Origin: Xanthostigma xanthostigma
Taxonomy: Eukaryota; Arthropoda; Insecta; Raphidioptera; Raphidiidae
Direction of reading: 5' to 3'
NCBI GenBank assembly: GCA_963575645.1
Contig: OY754471.1
Span: forward strand, 32,124,401 to 32,188,400
Length of the DNA stretch: 64,000 nucleotides
This document shows, piece by piece, positions 46,179-57,845 of the stretch. The position numbers were made by a program, and so were the translations under genes. Position 1 is the stretch's first letter. Every line of letters begins with the position of its first letter. The notes beneath the pieces were generated by a model. The model was given only the letters and a program-made list of their open reading frames with translations. It was not told the DNA's origin and did not search any database.

Positions 46179-48912
46179 TTGGCTTACATGGGTAACTTTG
46201 TTATTATTAGGGATAGAAAGTCGGGTAAAGCAAAGCAAAGCAAAGTAGTGCAGAAAATTGTGCTCATCGTCTCGCCGAAAAAATAATTCAATTTTGGCAC
46301 CCTACGAACTTATTTAGAAAATAGTGAAAATTGCCATTTTAGAAAACTTTATTTATGAAGAGACCAGAAAATTTCGTGAAAAATTTTTTGATAAATTTTT
46401 AAGGTCTTTTCAGTGGCGTGGGTATAATTTTTTTATATCCACTGCATAATGAGATATTAACATGAACTTTAGTTTTTCTTGAAGACGCCATTTTGGATTT
46501 TTAAATATTCGGATTCTGCTTATTTTTATGATTAATTTGATACATTACATCTTATATCTAAACGAAAAGAAAGTTACGAAACTGATCAAAATTGCTTTCT
46601 GACGTTAATTACTTAGACCGGTCATTCTATTTTGAACGTAATGTTAATTTTTTGTAACCGTTATACAGCAAACCAAAATATGTAAAAAATCGGAAATTTT
46701 CCGTAGAATTCAATGCTGTATTTTTAAAACAACTGACAGTGATGGGTCTTACCGAAAATTGGGGCTAAAGTTGGTCAAAAACTGTTTTTTGCGTTTTTAA
46801 AAAAAAATATTCTTTGGATTGAGAAAAGTTTAATACAAAAGTTATAGAAATAATTATTACGGATCGATCTGGCTTGGTCCGATGTTAAAAAATTCGAAAA
46901 TGGAGTGGCAGTTGTTAAAAAACCGTTAAAAATCGCTGTTTTTTGAAACGCTTGTATCTCTTTGAAAAAAAATAATCTTTAAGCGATACTTGGTGAAAGT
47001 GTAGCCCTTTGCAATCCAAACAAAAGCGTTTTTTAAAATTTGAAAAATAATGAAAAGTTTTTGCAAAAAACGATTTTTTCGAAAAAAAAACATTTTTTTA
47101 AAATGCCAGTAACTCATAAACCCGTGAGTTTTTATAAACGTTTTGGGGCTTAAAATTTTCTTTAATAGTTTCCGTAATGTTTGCAATTACTGCGCGCCTT
47201 TTTAATTGATCGGTAATGTGCGAAAAATCGGTGGAAAAATCGGTATTTTTTTTTTTCAATAAAAACAAAAAATTAAATACCTTCAAAAATTGAAATTTTC
47301 TACAATCGTCATTATTGCCATTTAATAGCTGGTATTTTTCTGTGAATTAAAAAAAAAAAAAATCAACCCTTCGACTTTCTGGAGCCGAAATATATTTTTT
47401 TTTTTTATTCCTGCGGCGCCATTTTACAATATTAAGGGCTGAAATTTACATGAGTTACAGTTTAATACTTACAGATTAAATAAAAAATTCTCAGATCCAA
47501 ATCGGTCATTACTGAGCACTGCAAAGTTAGTTACATGAGCTGATCAGCACCGTGGCATGAGAACATTAGCACTATAGGTGGAGTGGATGAAAAAAAACTC
47601 CCACTGACTTTCTCTTAATCATAATTTTATCAGTTTTTCGTTTTTCTCATCCACTCCACCTATAGTGCTAATGTTCTCATGCCACGGTGCTGATCAGCTC
47701 ATGTAACTAACTTTGCAGTGCTCAGTAATGACCGATTTGGATCTGAGAATTTTTTATTTAATCTGTAAGTATTAAACTGTAACTCATGTAAATTTCAGCC
47801 CTTAATATTGTAAAATGGCGCCGCAGGAATAAAAAAAAAATATATTTCGGCTCCAGAAAGTCGAAGGGTTGATTTTTTTTTTTTAATTCACAGAAAAATA
47901 CCAGCTATTAAATGGCAATAATGACGATTGTAGAAAATTTCAATTTTTGAAGGTATTTAATTTTTTGTTTTTATTGAAAAAAAAATACCGATTTTTCCAC
48001 CGATTTTTCGCACATTACCGATCAATTAAAAAGGCGCGCAGTAATTGCAAACATTACGGAAACTATTAAAGAAAATTTTAAGCCCCAAAACGTTTATAAA
48101 AACTCACGGGTTTATGAGTTATTGGCATTTTAAAAAAATGCTTTTTTTTCGAAAAAATCGTTTTTTGCAAAAACTTTTCATTATTTTTCAAATTTTAAAA
48201 AACGCTTTTGTTTGGATTGCAAAGGGCTACACTTTCACCAAGTATCGCTTAAAGATTATTTTTTTTCAAAGAGATACAAGCGTTTCAAAAAACAGCGATT
48301 TTTAACGGTTTTTTAACAATTGCCACTCCATTTTCGAATTTTTTAACATCGGACCAAGCCAGATCGATCCGTAATAATTATTTCTATAACTTTTGTATTA
48401 AACTTTTCTCAATCCAAAGAATATTTTTTTTTAAAAACGCAAAAAACAGTTTTTGACCAACTTTAGCCCCAATTTTCGGTAAGACCCATCACTGTCAGTT
48501 GTTTTAAAAATACAGCATTGAATTCTACGGAAAATTTCTGATTTTTTACATATTTTGGTTTGCTGTATAACGGTAAACAGCTGAAACATTTAAAATGACC
48601 GGTCTAACTGTAGTGATCAGAGTGTGCCGTGTAATACAAAATTTGTTGAAACAATTGAATACCGACAGTTTAATAATCTGTCAAGCAATTGCAGCAGATT
48701 TGCTAGTTAGTTTTATTTAATTTACACTCCAAAATAGCTCAAGCATTTTCAAATTTGGAAAATTACAATAAGTTTTCTAAATAAGTTCATAGGGTGTCAA
48801 AATTCAATTGTTTTTTCGACGGAACGTTAATGAGCACCATTTTCTGCACTACTTTGCCCATTTAACCGACTTTCTATCTCTACTAATAACAAAGTTACCC
48901 GTGTAAGCCAAC
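46179..48912. mobile_element. Giant palindrome, 2.73 kb
   Basis: The outer motif GTTGGCTTACATGGGTAACT is mirrored at 48893-48912. The inner arms (46657-47600 and about 47640-48574, roughly 930 bp each) are nearly identical complements; I count only a handful of differences. They meet in a GTGGAGTGGATGA...TCATCCACTCCAC stem around 47619. The outer 300-480 bp of each side match only in patches. A shared 86-residue frame occurs in both arms (minus on the left, plus on the right) and follows from the symmetry. The right end reaches GGACACCCTGTAT. Confidence 0.85.
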
Positions 48913-49087
48913 GTTCATTTGGACACCCTGTATGAGGTCAAAATAATCTGATTTAGCTAAATATACTTTATAAAATATTACTCTTTAATAACAAATTATT
49001 AATTTAAATCGACTAATCCTGTTATGATGTTAATTTCAATTACAATTTAGTTTTGGGGTCATCAATCTATAATTTTTTTCAACCCAC

Positions 49088-49499
49088 CTCTAACGATATG
49101 CAAGTGCCTGGCAATGGCGTCTTGGACGGGATGATGACAGTACATAGGATGATGTGCGGTTGTTAGCGGCGAATGCCGATCGAATGTAATCCTGGATATG
49201 CTCCACAGACGATCGAGACCTCCCGACGCCTGCACAGCCGTCGACGACGGTGACGGCTGATGTTGTTGCGTGCTGTGACGCGAGGGCGATAGAGACGCGT
49301 CGCTGCACGGAGGTGTTTCACCTCTAGGACTAACTGATGACGGCGTCACGACAGACGTCTCGATGCAAGGATCGATTGACACCTGAGACGACGTCTCTTC
49401 CATGTTCGTCGGCTGCTTCTGGAAAAGATCATAGCGCCTTTTTTCAATTTTCCTGTCAAATAATTTGGTTCGGCATTGCTCCCACAGTCCCGCATTCAT
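49088..49499 (-). CDS. Candidate GC-rich protein-coding exon, unknown product
   Basis: The minus strand from 49499 stays open for 145 codons to 49062. The GC content is clearly above the flanks and the codon use looks protein-like. The start ATG follows directly after a TAG in the same frame, so this is either a true start or an AG splice acceptor. The peptide begins MNAGLWEQCRTKLFDRKIEK. It has a Ser/Thr/Pro/Gln-rich middle and ends in a His-rich segment (HHPMYCHHPVQDAIARHLHI). At 49088/49087 the sequence CGTTAGAG|GTGGGT is a plausible splice donor, after which the frame turns AT-rich and stops. I recognise no domain; the composition suits a disordered region of a regulatory protein. A lone exon of a host gene is my preferred reading, with a transposon fragment as the alternative. 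Confidence 0.5.
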
Positions 49500-49589
49500 C
49501 TATGAGAGCCTTTACAGAAACGTAATAATTTAATTTGCCATTTTTAATTTACTAGTGTTCTTTTCAAGCATTTTGTGAAAAAAATCGAG

Positions 49590-50232
49590 CCAATTGGGCT
49601 ATTCCGACTACAAAAATATTGGCATTTGACTTATTATAATAATGAAAAAATGTCTGTTAACGCATGCGATGACGCAGGTAACGGCTAGTATTAAATAATA
49701 TGATATTATCACTTGTAAAAATTAACCAAAGCGTGTCTGTCAGCTACCTAACTAATTTCTTTTTGACAGATCTTCGGAACAAAAAAATAGCTATTTTTTT
49801 ATTTCAAAATATTTCCGAAAATATGAAGTTTATAAATAAAAAATTACAAAACTCTCTTGGAAAAATCATTAGAATAATAAACTATTATAAAAAGTATACC
49901 CTTAAAACAAAACAATATTATAGTGCATATCCTTCTGCGCATGCGCCGATTTTCTCCAAAAACAATAGGATTCTTCATATTTGCGTGTCAAGAACTAATC
50001 AAAATTCGGTTGCGATCGGCTCAGTCGTTTCATTTGTATTGTGCTCACAGACAAACAGATTAACAAACGAACAGACTTTTTCCAAAAATATGTTGCTAAA
50101 AAGTGAATTTTGACCTAAATTAGTACCATTCCCCATTTGTGGAGTTTTTTTTTTAAATATAAGAATTTTTTGGCCTTTGCTTGCACAATCAGCCATCATC
50201 GGTAAAAAATAACTTGTGGATTTAGAATGGTA
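49590..50232 (-). repeat. Family A repeat, full-length inverted copy
   Basis: It begins with CCAATTGGGCTATTCCGAC (the 3' end of the family). It passes through GACAGATCTTCGG, TCTGCGCATGCGCCGATTTT and CAGACAAACAGATTAACAAA, and ends at TTTTGACCTAAATTAGTACC plus a short extension. A stretch equivalent to the X-box region of other copies is deleted. Confidence 0.75.
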
Positions 50233-50494
50233 ATAATCTACCTTAGAAAATATATGGAAACCAATGTTTTTCTTAAATATGTAAAAGGTTAATAAGTATA
50301 TATACTAAAACAGTCCCTGACGAAGGGTGACCGGTATTGCTCGTATTCTTCTCGGGAGAAGGAACTATGACTAGTTTGGAATGATTTAACCTCTATCACT
50401 TGGGGGCCGGAAATGCGTTATTTTCGAGAAAATCTACTTTTGTTGTCTTTTTACAGAAATCCTGTTTTTGCCCTATAACTCGGCCATTATTATC

Positions 50495-50514
50495 GGGGGG
50501 GGGGGGGGGGGGGG
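50495..50514 (+). repeat. 20-G homopolymer
   Basis: Twenty consecutive G occur inside the left arm of the foldback. The mirrored right arm has only six C, so the run has expanded in one arm or is a sequencing artefact. Confidence 0.9.
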
Positions 50515-50989
50515 AAGTTCCAATAAAAGTTGTAGAGAAAAAGAATCCAAGAATCCGCGTAAGCTCGTTCCAAACCGGGTAGTATAGGACAACCCGTTTG
50601 CGAGATATTGCGATTTTTGTGCGCGAAATTTAAAAAAATAAATGCTATTTTTTAAAAAACAATTTCATATCTCGCGAACAGGTTGTCCTATCCGACCCGG
50701 TTTGAAATGAGCTTACGCGAAATCCTTTTCTTTACAGCTTTTATTAGAACTTTTTTCCCCCCGATAATAATGGTCGAGTTATGGGGTAAAAACAGGTTTT
50801 CGGGAACTTTAAATCGACTTATCCTTTTCCCCCTACTCCGACAATCGGTCACAAACTATATCAAAATGTCGGGGGAGTTTTTGTAGGAAAAATTTTCCGA
50901 TTCGAGCCATACCGAATTCAAGGCTTTTATTCTCCAATCTACTCCACTATTATTGTACACTGTTCCACTCCTACATATGTATTTAAATT

Positions 50990-51045
50990 AAAGTAAGTGT
51001 GAGTCGGACTCGCACACGAAAGGTTCCGTACACTATGTACTTTTT
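50990..51045. repeat. Short dispersed-repeat tag
   Basis: GTGTGAGTCGGACTCGCACA followed by CGAAAGGTTCCGTAC is a tag of a widespread insect interspersed repeat. It lies within the sequence that splits the right arm of the foldback. Confidence 0.45.
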
Positions 51046-51495
51046 TAATACTTTTGTAAAAGAAACAAGACAGGCGCTATAACAATATGTATCCAGTGAG
51101 AGTATGGAAGTAATTCAAGAATTTCAAGGCGTGAAATACATAATACACACCGACGATTTTATATTATAAACACTTTTTGCTTGCATAGATAATAATACTT
51201 CTGTGAAGAATTTTTATTTTATTTTTTTTATTTATTGTAAGTTTTAACACACAACATAAAATCTAACAGTAAATTTTGTAGTTTTTAGCTTTAGGAAAAT
51301 GGAAAAATTCAGACTAAAAAGTATGAATTTTTTTTTAATTTTCAACTCACAAAATTCGGATTTTTGTAAAAAGACAACAAATGTAGATTTTTTCGAAAAT
51401 GACGCATTTCTGGCCCCCGAGTGATGGAGGTTAAATCATTCCAAATTAGTCATAGTTACTTCTCCCGAGAGGAATACGAGCAATTACCGGTCACT

Positions 51496-54189
51496 CTGTA
51501 TAGACGGCACTTGACTTAATCACGTTTTATTCCACTACTACCTGAAAAACACTAGGGTTAGAGAGCAACATTTATCAGAAATTGTTTTTTGTAATGTCAT
51601 TTAAACATTCGTCGATGGTAATTTCAATTGCTTATTCGTCTATGCCTTTGCTGTTTTAAGTTTCAAATGGCGTAAGGACGGAGATATAATGCTTATAGGA
51701 CTATTTAATTTAAAAAAACCTCTAGTTAATATTCAATAAATATCGCTACTTTCGTGCTTAATTATTGCCCAACATGTAAATACATAAAAACGTTTCTACG
51801 TTTTACGTGGATAATAATTTAAATACACTGCAACCGAGTTTTCCATGCATTATTAAAATTTAGTATGCACACAACTACGGTGTAATATTATACAGTAAAT
51901 CTATTTTATTGATTCGCGTGATTATTAAATGCACACATGTGGCAAGTACATAAAATAACAGGACAGATATTATCACCACACAAAGAGAATTTCAACCAGC
52001 TGTCATCAAATTGCGAGACGGACTCACACTAATCTAGACTTTGACTGTACCGGACCTGTGTAGTTCCAGAAAGTATGTTTTAACCCCTTCGGTTCTGACG
52101 GCCATTTCAATGGACATACTATTCTAACGCGTGTAATTTAAGTCAGCGTAATTAAAAATCAAATATAAACATTTCATTGTGCTTGGAGCGTATCTGAGAT
52201 GTAGGCATGCCAAACAAAACAAAGAAATACTATATGTGTAAGGAAATATAATGTCAAGTGTTGACCGCAGTCATGGATTCACGCAAAGCTGGTAAAAGTG
52301 TACATTCTGATTATGTATTACTTAGTATAACTCATGTATTTTCACGATGTAATCTATTTTTATTGTGCAGATATTTATTTTAATTTTATGTTAGCTTTAC
52401 TAATTTTACTTAAAAATTAAATAAACATCCTATTCTAGTGATAACCGTAAAAAACATTTTTTTTTATCTGATGTCAATTTCAATGAACATAGGATTTTCC
52501 AAAATTCTGGAAATGTTAAATTTAGATATTCACTGAATATGCCTTAATTAGGTACACCCTAAATAAGCCCAACACCCTAAAAAAATATATTGTGTTTCAA
52601 AAATATAAAAATTCAGATCCGAACGGGTTTATCTGGCGGATACGTTTCCTATCCTTCATTAGAACGAGCTTTAAGCTGCGTATAGACCTGCACACGCATG
52701 CGGTGAGAAGCTACGCACATGCTTTCATACTCAATCTATTCGCGCTCTCTGCATTCGTTGCAAACCTTTATCGTCGCATATGCGTGCGTGCTCAAGTCGC
52801 TCCACACGTTCGTGCTGAAAATGTCTGAAGAATTAGTTTAATAAAATAGAAACTCTTTCCAGAAGAACCACACAAAAACCCGTTCAAATTGAGCGCGAAC
52901 GCACGCGCGTGTTTCTTTGATGTGTGCCAAAAAAACCAACACCACTCTGACGCAGGCGGCGAGAAGCCACGAAAACGCCGTCCAGATTTTCATACGTAAG
53001 TGTATGTGTATGCAGATCTGTACAATCTGTTTCAATCCTTTATTTTCTTCAACACAAAGATGTCAGTTCCTGCGAATTAGTTTCGCTCAACAAAGAAGAC
53101 GTTCCCCACGTTCAATCCATCTTTGGAAATGGTTTGCGCAAGCCTACACAATGTCTTTTCCTATTAATTAATAGTGGCTAGCAAAAATACTCTGATCGCG
53201 GTCGTTTGCTAACACGATCACATAATATGACGTCAGTGGTGGGGGTAAAAACATGGAGTTTCAGGATTGAAAATTTTGCTTGTATCTGGAGGTTCATGAC
53301 CGGCCAAAATAGTCTACCTCATAATTCACAAGTGTATAGCTGGGTCTGGAAGGAGCATCAATCCCGAATGCATCAACCGGTCGTCCGAAGACTACTCGCG
53401 TCTGGTCGGTACTCTCATATGGCGTATAATATAATGCATTATGGTATATAACTATGATATAATGAAGTGTGGTATAACTACAGTATTATGTGAACAGATA
53501 ATTATTTAAGTAAGTAAAATAAGTCAGAATAAAATTTAACAAAAAGTATTGAAATCCCACCAAAAAATAAATATAAAATAGAGCCAAGTTTTATACGAAG
53601 AACAAGTGGCTTTTCCGAAAAAAAAGAGTGAGATCTAAGAAGATGCCAAGTTTTCACTTGGCAAGTTAATATACACGAGTCACATAAAAATTTATCAGGT
53701 AAAAAAACTGCGGAATTGGTTGTATCGTAAATACAATTGGTGATGTAAAAACAACCGATACACATGTTTCAACACAAATTTGCAGTTTAATCAATACACG
53801 TGATCTTATCTCAATTTCTCTAGTAAAAATGTCCCTAATGCTGCTCTGTTAGCAAATATCAGACAGTCTGTTTTTTTCACACGAGTATCGTTATCTAAGA
53901 TGAGCAATTAGGGATAACGGACAACATTACGTATATCTACATGTGATTTGATAATTTTTAGTAATTTATTGTACTAGTAAACACGCGAGTTGCGGTGATA
54001 TCATTACGCTATTGTGCTTATACGCGATTAGATCTAAAAATATTTATGCGACCAATAAATGTCATTTAACTTTCAAAATATTTAACAGCTTTAGAATTAA
54101 CCTAAAACATGAATTCATTTTTTAATCTACTAATTAACAGATTCATCTGAACTTAATACCAATTCAAATTTTAATTAGCATTATTATCA
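51496..54189. other. About 2.7 kb without recognised gene
   Basis: Mostly AT-rich. 52660-53000 is GC-richer, with repeated ACGCATGCG / GCGAGAAGC(C/T)AC words (GGTGAGAAGCTACGCACATG and CGGCGAGAAGCCACGAAAAC), perhaps the ends of a decayed element. Frames there (52592-53171, both strands) carry no domain. Confidence 0.4.
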
Positions 54190-54440
54190 TCTATACTATA
54201 TAATATTATAAAGAGAGAGAGAGTGCGAATTTTGAGAGTTTGTGTGTATGCAAAGGGTAATCTCCGGAACCACTGCACCTATTTGAAAAATTCTTTTACC
54301 ACTATTTAAAACGAACCTTCGGGATAGACATAGGCTATATATTATTGCGTTAAAATAAAATCGCTTTTTGTGGAGACCAGTGTTGCAACGCGAGTCGACG
54401 AAAAAACGGTGGCAATCTACAAATTCGGTAAAATTTTGTA
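54190..54440 (+). repeat. Helitron-type 5' end
   Basis: After an A, TCTATACTATATAATATTAT is followed by a short GA run, GGGTAATCTCCGGAACCACT and GAACCTTCGGGATAGACATA. This is the same leader as at 44529 and in miniature Helitrons. No 3' end was found downstream before the next repeat. Confidence 0.6.
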
Positions 54441-54599
54441 AACACCGACTTGAAAGATTTGATCAAAACTGACTGACTGACAAAGATTGAAAGTTGAATA
54501 AAAGCTTGAAAGCTTGAAATAAATGAATATCTAACTCTATTTTACCGGTTCTCAGATTTAGAACGTGAAAGTTAGATGAGCGATGAAAAGGACAAAAAA

Positions 54600-54760
54600 A
54601 ATCCAGTCAATTGGGCGACGGGACCATTCCAACAATATTGATATTTGATATATTTAATATAATAAACAAAATAAATGTTCTGCTATGGCGTGCGGTGACG
54701 CAACTAACGGCTAGGATTAAATATTATGATATTTGCTATACTACCTATGGACTATGTGCA
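54600..54760 (-). repeat. Family A 3'-end fragment, inverted
   Basis: AGTCAATTGGGCGACGGGAC then CATTCCAACAATATTGAT, through GACGCAACTAACGGCTAGGA to TATTATGATATTTGC, matches the tail of family A. Confidence 0.7.
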
Positions 54761-55091
54761 AGGAGGCGGAGTTACAAATTTTTCGATGCGAGCGTTTGTG
54801 ATGAGCACTAGGGGAAACTTCAAGCTCAAATTTTCCGTATGTCAATGAGCAATGTTTATTAAAAGTGAAAATAGTTATAATTTTATGAAGTTTTTTAATT
54901 ACAAAGAAAACATGGGAAAACTAAGCGATTTGGAAATACTTGCTGTGTTCCGGGCTGTTGCGCTGGTGGCGATTTAAGTAAAATAAATCATCAGCGATTA
55001 TGTGTGTATTAGAAAATCTGTCAGTCGACATAAACAAATCGACCACGAATAGTACGAGTTCGGTTTCCTGGTTGTGCTAATTCTCATAATA

Positions 55092-55815
55092 GGCACCTTA
55101 CACGATCAATATTACTGTCAATATATTGCTTCAGTACTAGTTGAACCATCAGTGTATATACAGTGTTTTTTGGTTTCTTCCGAAAATGGATTCACATAAG
55201 AAAGCCTGTCTAGCCATAATTTTAGCACTGGCAAGTAAGCATCCTGTTAATCGACGTTTGTGGTTGAAAGAATGGCTAATAAAACGTGATAAGTATTCAC
55301 ATGTCGTCTTGTTAAAAGATATTAGTACTACAGAAATGGATGATTTTAAAAACTACTTCCGGATGAATGAGGAAACATTTAATAAATTACTACAAATAGT
55401 AACCCTTTTCTTAAGAAGGGAAAATACTGCTATGCGGACCTGTTTACCAGTGAATGAATGACTAGCTTTAACTCTAAGATATCTAGCAACTGGTAGAAAC
55501 TTTGAAGACATGAAGTTTTCAGCTGTAATTGTCACCAGCTTCAATAGGCTATCCTCCAATGTTACGTCTGTACTGGCGCAAATCAACGAGTACTGATCGA
55601 ATATTGAAGCGCAACGTACATGGTCAATACTATTGAGAGTAATATTGACATTATCCCCTCCATTCTCCAGTATTGATGCGAGAATATCAAAAAATCCGAA
55701 TTTGCATCAATACTGGTCGTCAATACCTGTATTGACGATCGATTTGACTTTACACATTCAAAAATACTGTCAGTATTTTTGAGTATTGACAGTAATATTG
55801 ATCGTGTAAGGTGCC
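55092..55815 (+). mobile_element. PIF/Harbinger-like element, 724 bp, with transposase fragment
   Basis: The ends GGCACCTTACACGATCAATA and its inverted partner are perfect over about 30 bp. The right third is filled with TCAATACT/AGTATTGA words in both orientations. The left two thirds hold the start of a HARBI1-like transposase. The flanks (ATA on the left, TAT on the right) do not form a clear 3-bp duplication. This is an internally deleted, non-autonomous copy. Confidence 0.8.
55186..55596 (+). pseudogene. HARBI1-like (PIF/Harbinger) transposase N-terminus with stop
   Basis: From the ATG at 55186 the frame reads MDSHKKACLAIILAL, then RRLWLKEWLIKRDKYSHVVL, DDFKNYFRMNEETFNKLLQI and NTAMRTCLPVNE, reaching a TGA at 55459-55461. 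It then continues in the same frame with LALTLRYLATGRNFEDMKF up to 55596. The order R-W-V/L-W-L--R---G/S-Y---L, D---F-NF-RM--E-F--LL, MR--I/L, LALTLRYLATG is that of HARBI1-family proteins. The stop replaces the Arg/Lys usual before 'LALTLRYLATG'. The DDE catalytic half is absent; family members are normally about 350-400 residues. Confidence 0.85.
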
Positions 55816-57237
55816 TATGAAACATTGAAATACTATCAATATCCCAATGTTTTCCCTGAGCATGTATCTGGACGGGATGGCTTCGCTCATGAGGTTTGTT
55901 TTCAAACAATGCTAAAACAATAGCAAATTTATTTTTTAAGCTACTTAATTATAAGAATCGCTTAAATAATTTTCCACCACACACGTTAGACACTCTCAAA
56001 TAAGAAGTAAAAACAAAAATATTTCACGTTTTCTACTACTTGTACTTATATTTCTCATATAAATAGCTATTATTTATTTAAACAAGTGTCGTGCATCTAG
56101 TTTTGATTAAATCTAATAAATTTTTCTACTTTAGTATTACATTCAATCATATTTAAAATCTATAACTCTTGTTTAAAAATTTAAAACAATATATTGTTAT
56201 TCATTTAATATCGAAAGTTTTGCCCGATATCTCCAGACAACAATTGTAAAAATCAATTATCATTTACTAATAATTAAATAAGGAATTATTCATGAATAAT
56301 AAAAATCCATATTATACCTATATCCAAGGTAATTTAATAGTTGTGCATTATTTGATAAATATCTACTGTATAGTTCTTTCACAATATAAGTATCTACTTT
56401 TATAACCAATAATCCTGAAACTAGTAAATAATTTTAATTTGATAATCTCTTTAAGGTGACTTACTCATCAACTATTCAACATGTTCTCTTTTTCACCCGC
56501 GTAGCTCTATATTATTAGCATATAGACGTTGATGATCTCTACTGTTAAGCATCTGTAATCTACAATATCTCTCTTAAATCTATATAGATACGTATTTCTA
56601 GCATTTGAATGTCAGTAGGTATACATACAAACTACATGAAAAAATTCCACTCAATTGGCGACGAGACCACTCCAACTTCAAAATGTTGACATTTGATATG
56701 GTATAATAAAGAAAATCGAACTGATATCGCGTGAGTAATGGATCTTCTAAATTAATGGAGTATAATGTGGGCAATGAATTTGCCATTTTTCAAAGAAAAA
56801 ATAATTTTAATTTTAATTTCTTATGTAACAATGACAATTAATTATTACACGTAGAACTGTATTATTTCTGTCTTTATGTTATATATTTTAAAGGGTAGTA
56901 TTTAAACGAGTGACTGTAAATTACAATTATGGGTGACAAAAATAATCAATTTGGGTTACTGTATTACTAAGTGAGCGACTGACTGCGCGTGACGAGAAAT
57001 CAACAGAACAGCAACTTAAAAACATCTATTTGAGTTACTTAAAATACAAAATGGGAAACTTCATAATATTTGAACGACCTAATATTTATTTGAGTGTCAA
57101 CGTTACGTCCTGCATTTTTTTCAAAATTTGGCAAATGATTTATTTATTCTGAGCGGTATTTTGTTAATAGTTAATTGTTTGAATAGAACTGCGTTTTCTA
57201 AAAAATATATATTTAATTGACTGTCAATTAAATAAAC
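55816..57237. other. AT-rich stretch with a family A fragment
   Basis: 56640-56790 is an inverted 3'-end fragment of family A (TCAATTGGCGACGAGACCAC, TCCAACTTCAAAATGTTGAC). The remainder is AT-rich with no gene. Confidence 0.5.
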
Positions 57238-57490
57238 TCCACATTTACCCCTTCCCGTTTCACTACGAGACAATTCGCATACCCCGTTATTGTTCACCCC
57301 GGAATTGTTTTTTTAAAAACTCCACATTTACCCCTTCCCGTTTCACTACGAGACAATTCGCATACCCCTTTATCGTTCACCCCGGAATTACAATTCGCAT
57401 ACCCGTTTATCGTCCACCCCGGAATTATTTTTTTAAAAACTCCACCTTTGCCCCATCGCGTTTCACTGCGAGACAATTCGCACACCCCCT
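57238..57490. repeat. 82-bp tandem repeat, about 3 units
   Basis: CTCCACATTTACCCCTTCCC starts at 57238 and 57320, and a diverged copy starts at 57440. Between the second and third, a 38-bp partial duplication (ACAATTCGCATACCCGTTTA) is inserted. Minus-strand frames give a repeated C-E-L-S-R-S-E-T peptide that only reflects the repeat. Confidence 0.85.
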
Positions 57491-57566
57491 TAACAAAAAT
57501 TATTTTTCAGTGCACACAAAAGTTAGGTTAAGGTGCCTTAAACATGACACAAACAAACGCTTATAC

Positions 57567-57749
57567 CGTGTTCGTTTTAGTACGATTTGGCGCTGACGCT
57601 TTTGCTTCACTAAAAGCGTTTGTGAGCGTTGTGTCGATCGTTTCAGCTCAAGCATAAGCGCGCTTGTCGGCGCTTACAGCATCAACTTAAACACTTAAAA
57701 CATTGCTTGACAGCGCTGAACGCGTGTAAGCGCCCAAAACGAATGCACC
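57567..57749. mobile_element. Probable miniature element with GCGCT-rich ends
   Basis: GTGTTCGTTTTAGTACG on the left corresponds to the inverted AAAACGAATGCAC end on the right. GGCGCTGACGC and GCGCTTAC words are repeated in opposite orientation. There is no coding capacity. Confidence 0.45.
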
Positions 57750-57756
57750 CAAAGTG

Positions 57757-57825
57757 ACATAATGTTAAAACGAACGATTAGCGAGTTTCAACAGTGACAC
57801 TAGTCATAAGAGAATAACAATCGAG
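57757..57825 (+). repeat. Third copy of the 30-kb repeat
   Basis: GTGACATAATGTTAAAACGA, GCGAGTTTCAACAGTGACAC and AGAGAATAACAATCG match 30349-30420. Confidence 0.6.
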
Positions 57826-57845
57826 ACACAATATACTAAATTTTG

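Larger units (their letters stand above)
50317..51495. mobile_element. Foldback element with interrupted right arm
   Basis: GTGACCGGTATTGCTCGTAT is mirrored by ACGAGCAATTACCGGTCAC at the far right. The inner arms (TATAACTCGGCCATTATTAT / ATAATAATGGTCGAGTTATG) meet near 50625. The right arm is split between about 50820 and 51350 by unrelated sequence, probably a later insertion. Confidence 0.75.

Noticed and set aside
46926..48305. Matching 86-residue frames in opposite orientation (MQTLRKLLKKIL...)
   Set aside because: They lie in the two arms of the giant palindrome and are mirror copies. The sequence is A/T-driven with no domain.
49090..49525. Other frames overlapping the GC-rich exon candidate on both strands
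   Set aside because: Shadows of the longer minus-strand frame, with poorer composition.
52592..53171. GC-richer block with several overlapping frames
   Set aside because: Frames on both strands are equally long, with no domain and no splice pattern. It probably belongs to a decayed element.
57294..57485. 63-residue frame with repeated CELSRSET
   Set aside because: It is the translation of the 82-bp tandem repeat.
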